Of a DNA stretch of 7,905 nt, positions 1 to 5,484 are shown in pieces. The notes under the pieces are model-generated. The model did not search any database. It was not told the origin of the DNA and worked only from the letters and a program-made list of their open reading frames with translations. How positions within the stretch are numbered: position 1 is the first letter of the stretch; every line of letters begins with the position of its first letter. The stretch comes from Thiotrichaceae bacterium (GTDB lineage: Bacteria > Pseudomonadota > Gammaproteobacteria > SZUA-229). Made by a program: the position numbers and the translations under genes. The stretch lies in the NCBI GenBank assembly GCA_002746365.1, contig NVWZ01000041.1, positions 1 to 7,905 on the forward strand, read 5' to 3'.

Positions 1-30
1 CCAAGCTTGGAACCTATACCTAAAAAAATC

Positions 31-193
31 CGTCATTCCCAAATGCTTCTGTCGGGATAAATTCGTTTGGAATGAATTTAAACATGCTTCGCATGGCTCG
101 AAGGGTAGCCCACATGGATGTCGGCTATAATCCAGAGGGTTTAAATGTCCCCAAAGCGCTGGATCCCCGATAGAAGCCTTCGGGGATGACAAC
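31..193. repeat. MITE-like element with imperfect terminal inverted repeats
   Basis: The left arm (about 32-58) and right arm (about 161-190) are imperfect inverse complements: about 27 bases with roughly five mismatches, sharing the cores GCTTCTGTCGGGA and GATAGAAGCCTTCGGGGAT. Three smaller inverted repeats are nested inside: ATTTAAAC (76-83) with GTTTAAAT (139-146), CATGC-ttc-GCATG (83-95), and TAGCCCACAT-gg-ATGTCGGCTA (106-127, one mismatch). No ORF is convincing here. The shape fits a non-autonomous, palindromic dispersed repeat. Its end sequences resemble 'TCATTCCCGAATGCTTCTATCGGGA' class repeats seen in environmental Gammaproteobacteria, a match made from memory and not verified. Confidence 0.6.
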
Positions 194-275
194 GAAGAAT
201 GATGGTTAACAGAATAAATATTCAGCCCAACCAATACACTGTTTTTGACTTTGACCTCCCTCCCACCTCAGCAAG

Positions 276-373
276 CCATTGAAGTCCGGTTATTATCATG
301 GGTGGTCTGCCCCAGCTGTCTGAGCGTCTTTTGCGAGTTCTGGGGCAGCATGATAATAACCGGGCTTCAATGG
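276..373. repeat. Large imperfect inverted repeat (hairpin element)
   Basis: Bases 276-300 and 349-373 are inverse complements over 25 bases with a single mismatch. Directly inside them, CTGCCCCAG (307-315) pairs perfectly with CTGGGGCAG (340-348). The only break is a 6-base bulge (ggtggt, 301-306) on the left side, and the loop is 316-339. The whole 98-base segment can fold into one long cruciform or RNA hairpin. A leftward 60-codon reading frame (296-478) crosses this element and its neighbours. It has Lys/Pro-rich, low-information content and matches the recurrent spurious ORF type found in such repeats, so it is not called as a gene. Confidence 0.65.
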
Positions 374-376
374 GCA

Positions 377-456
377 CCCCTGCATCTTTTTGCAGGGGCG
401 TAGCTGACGTGGCGGCATTTTTTGGTTACTTTTTTTTGCTGTAGAAAAAAAGTAAC
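377..456. repeat. Two adjacent perfect hairpins, continuation of the repeat block
   Basis: CCCCTGCA (377-384) and TGCAGGGG (391-398) form a perfect 8-bp stem with a 6-base loop. GTTACTTTTTTT (425-436) and AAAAAAAGTAAC (445-456) form a perfect 12-bp stem with an 8-base loop. The second hairpin has T-rich and A-rich arms, so it could act as a bidirectional terminator-like structure. However, no gene ends nearby on either side. The GC-rich tract just after it (456-484, ggggcgag...cccacaagggcc) appears to belong to the same repeat block. Confidence 0.55.
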
Positions 457-592
457 TCGCCAGTGGGGCGAGACCCACAAGGGCCTAAGTAAAAAAACAA
501 AGAGAGGTTCTAAACACTAACTCAAAAAGCTGAGAATGCCCAGAAATCAACTAACAGAAGAAGCAAATATTAAGAAATTAAGGAGAAACACA

Positions 593-614
593 TTCCCACG
601 CAAAAGCGTGGGAA
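593..614. repeat. REP-type hairpin
   Basis: TTCCCACGC (593-601) and GCGTGGGAA (606-614) form a perfect 9-bp stem around an AAAA loop. This is the familiar 'TTCCCACGC...GCGTGGGAA' extragenic palindrome type scattered through many gammaproteobacterial genomes. It stands alone, in otherwise structureless A-rich sequence (485-660) where no gene or other signal is seen. Confidence 0.6.
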
Positions 615-684
615 CAAAAATAAGAAGGGAGTCAGCCGATAAGCCCACTACCCTAGCTCTTGACCGTGCTATATCAAAGACGCC

Positions 685-712
685 TTGAAGGCACAGGGCT
701 TATTTGTATCAT
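685..712 (+). promoter_or_regulatory. Weak sigma70-like promoter candidate
   Basis: TTGAAG (685-690) and TATCAT (707-712) are separated by 16 bases and lie about 20 bases before the ATG at 735. The -10 box matches the consensus at five of six bases and the -35 box at four of six. It would drive the decayed reading frame that follows. Such matches are frequent by chance in AT-rich DNA. Confidence 0.25.
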
Positions 713-734
713 TTTGTGTAGCAATAGTCTAGAA

Positions 735-993
735 ATGCCTAACAAATCTCATATTACCCACCCACAAGATATGTCTCAATTAATGTTCGCTCTACTCCAA
801 CACACCATTAACTTATTTGATTTTATTGAACCAAACAGGATTACATGCACTCAGTGGTCGAAAGTCTAAATAAAGAATATCAACCGGTGAGAAACATTAT
901 TACGACACCTTGAACCCTCATCATCTTATGGAAAATTTAATGAAGATTGATTTCTCAGATCAACTTGCGCATATTAAAGCTCACATACTCTAA
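735..993 (+). pseudogene. Small decayed gene of unknown family, split in two frames
   Basis: The family is not recognised. Frame one runs from ATG 735 to TAA 867-869 and encodes 44 residues, with the segment LMFALLQHTINLFDFIEPNR. A second frame, shifted by one base, is open from 874 (after TAA 871-873) to TAA 991-993. It contains HYYDTLNPHHLMENLMKI and then FSDQLAHIKAHIL. Both pieces have protein-like composition (amphipathic Leu/Ile spacing). Joined by a frameshift near 867-890 they would make one ~80-residue protein. No Shine-Dalgarno sequence is seen before ATG 735. The end lies a single base from the stop of the convergent NTPase gene. Two independent short peptides, or chance open frames, remain possible. 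That the two pieces form one gene is inference. Confidence 0.35.
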
Positions 994-994
994 T

Positions 995-2692
995 CTAATC
1001 ATCAGGGTTGTCTGATACTATTCCCATTGCTTTCAGCTTTATATCCGTCAATTTTGACTGTCCTAACATACGTTGTAGTGATTTTTTGGCTTTTATACCT
1101 ACCATTTTAAGGTCTTCGCCATCATTATATTGACAGAATTCCAAAATTCTCTTCACATATCTCAACGCATTATCGTCATTCACTGAATTAAAGAACTCAA
1201 AAAACTGATCTTCAGTTATATCAACCAAATAATCAACATCCTCTTTGTTATACCCGTCACTGGTAGCAAATTTATGTATAACCTCCTCTAATGTTCTACT
1301 ATCGCTAACGGAAGATTTAATTTCGCGTATGCCACCAATCAATCGCGGATCAAAGTCATTATTAATAGTAAAGGTTATATCGTCTATATCAGAGTCTCGA
1401 ATCCAGTCAGATCGCATATCAAGAAACAGATCTATAATTTTATCTGCATCTGCATCTCTATCCAAGCCACGTAATAACCATGTAAGACTATTTATGTCAC
1501 CTGGATTAAGTACTTCCATATTAGTTTCATACGCTTTGATCATATCACCAACAAATACATTCTCATCCTCTACAAGGCTACTCCTATAACGGGTCCACAA
1601 ATCAGAAACAACCTGCTTTCTAACGCCTTTGTCATACATCTCTTGGCGCTCATCAAGAAGCTCCCTTATTTTATTTGACTGCGCATATCCTTTTATCACC
1701 ATATCATTTAACAATTCATCGAGCTCATCGAAGTGACTCCAACCATAATTATCAAGAAAATCATCCAGTTTTTTTTCTTTTTCTGATGGTTCATTGTCAC
1801 CTAAATATGACCATTTTGTACGCTTCCTTAAAAAATCCAGATCAGGTATATTTTTATTATCAGATGCATAATTAACCGCAACCAATAATGGCAGGGAACC
1901 AGCTACTTCTTTATAAACATCGTCGCTCAAGCCCACACATATTTCTGACAACACACCATCAAAGTGCGAAAGTTTATTGATCACTCTTATATTCTTCAAT
2001 TTAACCCTATCTACTCGATCCTGATAAAAATCATATAAAATAGACTTTTTTGAAAACCCGATCTCGAATACTTCCTTGGTTGTTCTTTCAAAATGATATT
2101 CATAGTCAACTACTTTTTCACGAAATCTCTCGTAATCATCATCATCTTTGAGCTCGTCTCTATTAAAAACAAAAACGATTTGGCAATCACGTCGCTCTTT
2201 AAGCTCTGATGCCAAGCCAAGAACATCTCTAATTCTCAGATCCTTTCCTTTACGCTCAAGATCATCAAAACAAATCATTGTATTCTGTACTGTTAAATGT
2301 AGAGCTTGGAATGCTACTGCCGCATAATCTTTCACTACAGGTGCTCTTGTAATAAATGAACACCATGACCGCCATCCACCCCCTAGTTCTGAAAGCGGAA
2401 GATTAAGGCTTTCCACAAATCCTTTAAACGTTACTCTCTCGCCGGCTTTTTCAATCGGCACTGTGTTTTCAAAAATTGCTTGCCGCAAATCATTTAAGTT
2501 ATTAATTCCGAACAAGGAAACGTAGCTATATTTCTTTTGAGAGAATAAATTATTTTTAGCATTTTTTTTGATATATTCATTCCAAAAGAATGTCTTACCA
2601 ACCCCCCAATCACCGCTGAGAGCAATAACTTTTGAAGCATGATCAGCTAACACTATTGCAAGAACATCACTAATATATTTAATTTGATTCAT
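995..2692 (-). CDS. KAP-like P-loop NTPase
   Basis: This encodes a 565-aa soluble P-loop ATPase of the KAP-like (STAND/AAA-related) kind. Numbered from ATG 2692, the Walker A motif GDWGVGKT is at 27-34, a family-typical strand YVSLFGI is near 57-63, Walker B MICFDDLE is at 139-146, and a sensor-like strand IVFVFNRDEL is at 172-181. The C-terminal ~350 residues are helical and strongly acidic, with no recognisable effector domain. No transmembrane segment is visible, although many KAP proteins have them. A TTG at 2704 would add four residues. ATG 2692 was preferred, although its GAAGGA lies immediately before it. Proteins of this class are often found in defence islands and next to recombinases. 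A role in phage or plasmid defence is inference. The gene is AT-rich, lies 109-121 bases downstream of the serine recombinase on the same strand, and may be co-transcribed with it. Confidence 0.85.
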   Translation of the reverse strand: MNQIKYISDVLAIVLADHASKVIALSGDWGVGKTFFWNEYIKKNAKNNLFSQKKYSYVSLFGINNLNDLRQAIFENTVPIEKAGERVTFKGFVESLNLPLSELGGGWRSWCSFITRAPVVKDYAAVAFQALHLTVQNTMICFDDLERKGKDLRIRDVLGLASELKERRDCQIVFVFNRDELKDDDDYERFREKVVDYEYHFERTTKEVFEIGFSKKSILYDFYQDRVDRVKLKNIRVINKLSHFDGVLSEICVGLSDDVYKEVAGSLPLLVAVNYASDNKNIPDLDFLRKRTKWSYLGDNEPSEKEKKLDDFLDNYGWSHFDELDELLNDMVIKGYAQSNKIRELLDERQEMYDKGVRKQVVSDLWTRYRSSLVEDENVFVGDMIKAYETNMEVLNPGDINSLTWLLRGLDRDADADKIIDLFLDMRSDWIRDSDIDDITFTINNDFDPRLIGGIREIKSSVSDSRTLEEVIHKFATSDGYNKEDVDYLVDITEDQFFEFFNSVNDDNALRYVKRILEFCQYNDGEDLKMVGIKAKKSLQRMLGQSKLTDIKLKAMGIVSDNPDD

Positions 2693-2696
2693 TCCT

Positions 2697-2723
2697 TCAC
2701 TCAATTATTTTCATTGTTTTCAT
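2697..2723 (-). other. Eight-codon mini-ORF before the NTPase start
   Basis: ATG 2723-2721 opens the frame MKTMKIIE and stops at TGA 2699-2697. Only AGGA then separates it from the NTPase ATG (2692-2690). The spacing would suit translational coupling or reinitiation, because the AGGA is too close to the NTPase ATG to act as an ordinary Shine-Dalgarno for it. There is no clear ribosome site for the mini-ORF itself, so it may be accidental. Confidence 0.2.
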
Positions 2724-2725
2724 GC

Positions 2726-2731
2726 ATTATA
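2726..2731 (-). promoter_or_regulatory. Possible -10 box for the NTPase gene
   Basis: A perfect TATAAT on the minus strand lies about 35 bases before the NTPase ATG. No good -35 hexamer is found at 16-18 bases. The best upstream match, TTGTAT, is 20 bases away. It may give the NTPase its own weak promoter besides read-through from the recombinase gene. Confidence 0.25.
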
Positions 2732-2784
2732 TAACTAATTACGGTTTACCCATACAAATCAGTAAGCTACATATTAAAAGGTGT

Positions 2785-2813
2785 TGAAAAATGCATATAT
2801 AAGGGATGCCCTT
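2785..2813 (-). terminator. Weak terminator-like hairpin after the recombinase
   Basis: Immediately after the recombinase stop, the minus strand reads AAGGG-cat-CCCTT (2813-2801), a 5-bp stem with a 3-base loop. A T-run follows, but only after ATATATGCA. The stem is short and the T-tract is offset, so any termination would be partial and read-through into the NTPase gene is plausible. Confidence 0.25.
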
Positions 2814-3482
2814 TTAGCAATATGCACCCTCATCCTTCAGTATACGTTTAACAGTCATGTGACTAACCTTCACAAGCTCGGATGATACTGATTCTGATAT
2901 AGCACGAAGGCTCTTTCCTTTATCGCGTAATATAATCACACGGCTAATTAGTGATTGTTCATTTTCATCAGCAATAAGATTTCCATCATTATCAATCTGA
3001 TAGCCAAACGGGCGAGCCCCGCCCAAAAAACGACCCTTCTTGCGCTCATTAGCTTTTACATCAGAAATGCGTTCTGCGATACGGTCGCGCTCAAACTCAG
3101 CGAAGGCAGCAACAATAGTGAAGAATACTTTGCTCACACCGTTGCCTGTAACGTCACCGCCCAAGTCCATAAGGTGAAGACTAATGCCCTGCTTTTTAAG
3201 ATCATCGGAGACGGTTAAAGCATCTCGGGCTGACCTAAACATACGATCCAGTTTTGAACAAAGAATCACATCACCCTTAGTCAATCTATCAGCCAGTTGC
3301 TTACCTTGTGGACGCGTATCAAATGACTTCCAGCCAGAAACCGCACGTTCCACAAATATCTTATCTATATTTAACCCCTGCATCATTGCGTAGCCTTCTA
3401 ATATTCTCTGTTGAGCATCAAGACTCAACCCATCCTCAGATTGTTGCTTTGTCGAAACTCTCACGTAACCGTAAACTGACAT
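2814..3482 (-). CDS. Serine site-specific recombinase (resolvase/invertase family)
   Basis: This is a complete 222-aa serine recombinase. The N-terminal catalytic domain begins YGYVRVST, giving Arg8 and the nucleophile Ser10. GDVILCSKLDRMFRS (70-84) carries the other conserved Lys/Asp/Arg residues, and the long E-helix FAEFERDRIAERI is at 127-139. A linker GGARPFGYQI (154-163) leads to a C-terminal DNA-binding helix-turn-helix around 186-216 (GKSLRAISE...SHMTVKRIL). The size fits small resolvase/invertase proteins, not the large phage-integrase type, and there is no zinc ribbon. The start ATG has a strong site, TGAGGAG, six bases upstream, and a promoter lies 41-69 bases upstream. It presumably resolves or inverts DNA at sites near itself. 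The KAP-like NTPase gene follows on the same strand, so the two may travel as a pair. Confidence 0.95.
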   Translation of the reverse strand: MSVYGYVRVSTKQQSEDGLSLDAQQRILEGYAMMQGLNIDKIFVERAVSGWKSFDTRPQGKQLADRLTKGDVILCSKLDRMFRSARDALTVSDDLKKQGISLHLMDLGGDVTGNGVSKVFFTIVAAFAEFERDRIAERISDVKANERKKGRFLGGARPFGYQIDNDGNLIADENEQSLISRVIILRDKGKSLRAISESVSSELVKVSHMTVKRILKDEGAYC

Positions 3483-3522
3483 ATTGATCTCCTCATTGGT
3501 GTAAATGTGTAATGGTGTGATC

Positions 3523-3551
3523 AGTATAGGAGACCAACATTACGGTGTCGG
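3523..3551 (-). promoter_or_regulatory. Sigma70-type promoter of the serine recombinase gene
   Basis: On the minus strand, CCGACA (3551-3546) and TATACT (3528-3523) are separated by exactly 17 bases. They match the -35 consensus at four of six and the -10 at five of six. Transcription would begin near 3516, about 34 bases before the ATG. The 5' untranslated part contains the palindrome TGATCA and near-repeated ACACCATTACA / TTTACACCA blocks. These could be an operator or recombinase half-sites, which is inference. Confidence 0.5.
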
Positions 3552-3660
3552 GCTGTATTAGCACCATGACAAAAGATTAAAACCTAAGCTCACCTACCGC
3601 TTTAAATCAATAAGCTTCATGCACTACATCTTTATATAGATCGTTTCTTAGGTAAAGAAC

Positions 3661-3693
3661 CTGCGGGCCTGAGAGTCAATAAACTACTCCGCA
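3661..3693. repeat. Hairpin repeat copy C upstream of the HUH gene
   Basis: CTGCGG (3661-3666) pairs with CCGCAG (3688-3693) across a 21-base loop closed by an extra G·T pair. CAATC follows directly. The stem has the same geometry as that of copy A (3901-3930), and both are followed by CAATC within three bases. Sequence identity outside the stem is low, so the relationship to copies A and B is less certain than the A-B relationship. Confidence 0.4.
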
Positions 3694-3744
3694 GCAATCA
3701 CGGGGCATAGTTAAGGAACTATCCATGAATCTTTAGAATCTCAT

Positions 3745-3766
3745 CACAATAATTTTTATTATTGTG
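3745..3766. repeat. Perfect 9-bp palindrome
   Basis: CACAATAAT (3745-3753) and ATTATTGTG (3758-3766) form a perfect stem around TTTT. No gene ends nearby to suggest a terminator. It could be a protein-binding operator or part of an AT-rich origin region. Confidence 0.45.
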
Positions 3767-3870
3767 TAACAAGGTACTGGGAATTCAAGCCTCAACGATT
3801 AAAGTAGCATTACAGTGAAATTTCTGACTTAAGCAATATATAAAAAATTTTGAATTCAGAAAGGATCAAT

Positions 3871-3943
3871 GTCCTAGAAATATACGAATAGTGCTGGTGG
3901 GCGGATAGATAATTTAAGTAGAGAGTCCGCGCCAATCCTTGTA
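3871..3943 (+). repeat. Direct repeat copy A (73 bp)
   Basis: This copy aligns without gaps to 4197-4269, exactly 326 bases downstream. About two thirds of positions agree, and the conserved blocks are GTCCTAGA, CTGGTGGG, GTAGAG and CAATCCTTGTA. Inside it, GCGGA (3901-3905) pairs with TCCGC (3926-3930). The copy also sits within a frame that is open from 3878 to TAG 4040-4042 and lacks a good start codon. Its only ATG, at 3965, gives 25 residues. The repeat may therefore be a structured DNA/RNA element or a remnant of a duplicated gene. Confidence 0.55.
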
Positions 3944-4058
3944 GAGAGCGAAACAATATATTTGATGCGTGACATTGAAGCATACAAGGAGCAACACAAG
4001 CTCGTCATAACGTGCCACACTTTTTTGATTAGGGCGGGCTAGATGATTACAAAGAACG

Positions 4059-4073
4059 TTGCTTAGGAAGCAA
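4059..4073. repeat. Short perfect hairpin
   Basis: TTGCTT (4059-4064) pairs with AAGCAA (4068-4073) around AGG. It lies between the two 73-bp repeat copies, just before an inverse copy of the TGATGCG motif (4081-4087). Its function is unknown, and it may be part of the same structured region. Confidence 0.35.
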
Positions 4074-4189
4074 TCTGTGACGCATCAGAAGCATTCACAT
4101 CTTTATAAAAAAATAGTTCTAATTTCATGACAATATAAAGTACGTGCTGACTATAACTATAAGAAAATTCTTGCTTTGAAAAATAAAAA

Positions 4190-4195
4190 TATAAT
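4190..4195 (+). promoter_or_regulatory. Possible -10 box for the HUH gene
   Basis: TATAAT matches the consensus perfectly, in a very AT-rich setting. The nearest -35-like hexamers are poor (TTGCTT only 13 bases away, TTCTTG at 16). If it is used, transcription would begin around 4202, giving a leader of about 150 bases that contains repeat copy B. Confidence 0.25.
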
Positions 4196-4196
4196 A

Positions 4197-4269
4197 GTCC
4201 TAGAGAAAAAACAATCTTTCTGGTGGGGAAGCAGAATAAATTTGTAGAGCTTTCACAGCAATCCTTGTA
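4197..4269 (+). repeat. Direct repeat copy B (73 bp), in the leader of the HUH gene
   Basis: This is an ungapped partner of copy A. Here GGAAGC (4224-4229) can pair with GCTTTC (4246-4251, one G·T pair), so a hairpin is possible although its register differs by a couple of bases from copy A. A second small hairpin, TCCTT-gtatt-AAGGA (4262-4276), overlaps its end. A perfect TATAAT (4190-4195) sits just before it, so copy B may form the 5' untranslated leader of the downstream HUH gene. That would allow RNA-level control of initiator synthesis, which is inference. Confidence 0.55.
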
Positions 4270-4332
4270 TTAAGGAAATGCTTGACTCCGCATCAAATAA
4301 TTATGCTGAATACTTTTATTATTTTTTATTAA

Positions 4333-4359
4333 ATGAAGGAGAACTACTGTTATGCATGA
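4333..4359 (+). other. Eight-codon mini-ORF overlapping the HUH gene start
   Basis: ATG 4333 opens MKENYCYA and stops at TGA 4357-4359, overlapping the first codons of the HUH gene, which starts at 4352. Overlapping leader peptides couple translation in several plasmid rep genes. No ribosome site precedes this one, and its own second and third codons form the Shine-Dalgarno sequence of the HUH gene, so chance is a real possibility. Confidence 0.2.
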
Positions 4360-5371
4360 ACTAAGAGAAAGCACTTCCAGATTAATTATTGCAAAAGCCC
4401 CAATTAGAAAAAAAGCCTCAAAACTTGTTGGACATTTGTCGGAAAAAAAGCGTAAAGATACGACCTTTCTCAGCAGGCAGAAAAATGGTGCAACGATAGA
4501 TTTCATAAGGCTACTAACCGTATGGAGCCCGGTCATTACCAGAGAGTATTCAGTGTCTGAAGCAGTTATAAGGCATAACATCATGCAAACACTGGACTTA
4601 ACACATGACTACAGCAAGCTCAGAGATATTGCATTCAGCCATTCACCAAAGGGCACAAAATCAACAAAGGATTGGTTGATCTTCTACAAAAACAAAGAAG
4701 CTTGCAACCTGGGGCGAACACTCACACCACCCAGATACGGAAAAGGTGAAGAATTTTCAACACCACTGGAAATAATCAATTATCAATCAACTCTCAGAAG
4801 CTTAGCAAAAGCCAAAGACATGAAAACGTATGCAGTTACTTTCAACCTAACCAAGGACATGATCAATCAAGCTGAAAGATCGAAAGACACAATTAAAAGT
4901 GTCATTGAAAAGTTAAACTATCGGCTCAAGAATGCTTTCGACAAGAAAGTTCCTAATTACTACATGACAGCTGAATATGTAACGGTCAGAGAAACAAATA
5001 ATGGATTCACAAAAGGTGAAAAGCGGCTGCACTTACACGGAGCAATTCTTATCAACTCAGAAGATGAGGAGAAAATCAAAGCGTGCTTTAAACAGGTTAA
5101 CCCTGAAGCCCGTTCGATCACCCTGATAGAGCAACCGGATATTCTCAATTACTACCCTATAAGATGGGGAAGTTATATTTCCAAATCTCTAGGGGAGACA
5201 GCGGGGTTAATGAGCCATTCACTATATGCAACCGGAACCCTGAAGAAAGAAGCTAAGCACCACTACAATGAGCTCAGAGCTCTTATAATCGAATGCCAGA
5301 ATGGTGAGGCACATGAACTGTTAAAGCCAACAGACCGGCTTAGAGAGCTTGAGAACAAATGGGAAAAATAA
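4352..5371 (+). CDS. HUH-endonuclease-like replication initiator
   Basis: This encodes a 339-aa basic protein with the three ordered motifs of HUH single-strand endonucleases. A hydrophobic strand, KTYAVTFNLTKDM (158-170), fits motif 1. RLHLHGAILI (225-234) is the metal-binding H-x-H motif 2 (His227, His229). WGSYISKSL (272-280) gives the Tyr275-x-x-Lys278 of motif 3, with one catalytic tyrosine. No helicase domain follows. This suits rolling-circle Rep proteins of small phages, plasmids and satellites, which nick one origin strand and use a host helicase. The N-terminal ~150 residues are basic and of unknown role. The start ATG has GAAGGAG (4335-4341) ten bases upstream. The 870 bases before it are repeat-rich and could hold the origin. 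Mobilisation relaxase or transposase roles are alternatives. The exact family was not recognised. Confidence 0.72.
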   Translation: MHELRESTSRLIIAKAPIRKKASKLVGHLSEKKRKDTTFLSRQKNGATIDFIRLLTVWSPVITREYSVSEAVIRHNIMQTLDLTHDYSKLRDIAFSHSPKGTKSTKDWLIFYKNKEACNLGRTLTPPRYGKGEEFSTPLEIINYQSTLRSLAKAKDMKTYAVTFNLTKDMINQAERSKDTIKSVIEKLNYRLKNAFDKKVPNYYMTAEYVTVRETNNGFTKGEKRLHLHGAILINSEDEEKIKACFKQVNPEARSITLIEQPDILNYYPIRWGSYISKSLGETAGLMSHSLYATGTLKKEAKHHYNELRALIIECQNGEAHELLKPTDRLRELENKWEK

Positions 5372-5414
5372 GTTAGGAACTCAAGAATGATTTAAGTCAA
5401 CCTATTGACGCAAC

Positions 5415-5442
5415 TGGTCAATTCTTACTTTCTTTCTATGAT
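5415..5442 (+). promoter_or_regulatory. Promoter candidate for the lipoprotein gene
   Basis: TGGTCA (5415-5420) and TATGAT (5437-5442) have a 16-base spacer and lie about 43 bases before the lipoprotein ATG. The -10 box matches at five of six bases and the -35 at four of six. It suggests the lipoprotein is transcribed independently of the HUH gene, whose stop is 43 bases upstream of this promoter. Confidence 0.4.
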
Positions 5443-5484
5443 ATATTGACTCCTGATAGTCATATAAAATGTGAGGAAATACAA

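Noticed and set aside
296..478. Leftward 60-codon reading frame
   Set aside because: It lies wholly across inverted repeats and homopolymer hairpins, has low-information composition and no ribosome site, and looks like a by-product of a dispersed repeat.
660..734. TTG start at 660 for the small left reading frame
   Set aside because: The 25 residues it adds are not protein-like in context and no ribosome site precedes it. ATG 735 is the better start if the gene is real.
3965..4042. 25-codon ORF (MRDIEAYKEQ...) as a gene
   Set aside because: No ribosome site; it is only the end of a longer startless frame and overlaps structured repeats.
3483..4351. Retron or CRISPR-like array in the repeat region
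   Set aside because: No reverse transcriptase or cas gene is present, there are only two to three diverged repeat copies, and the spacing is unlike an array.
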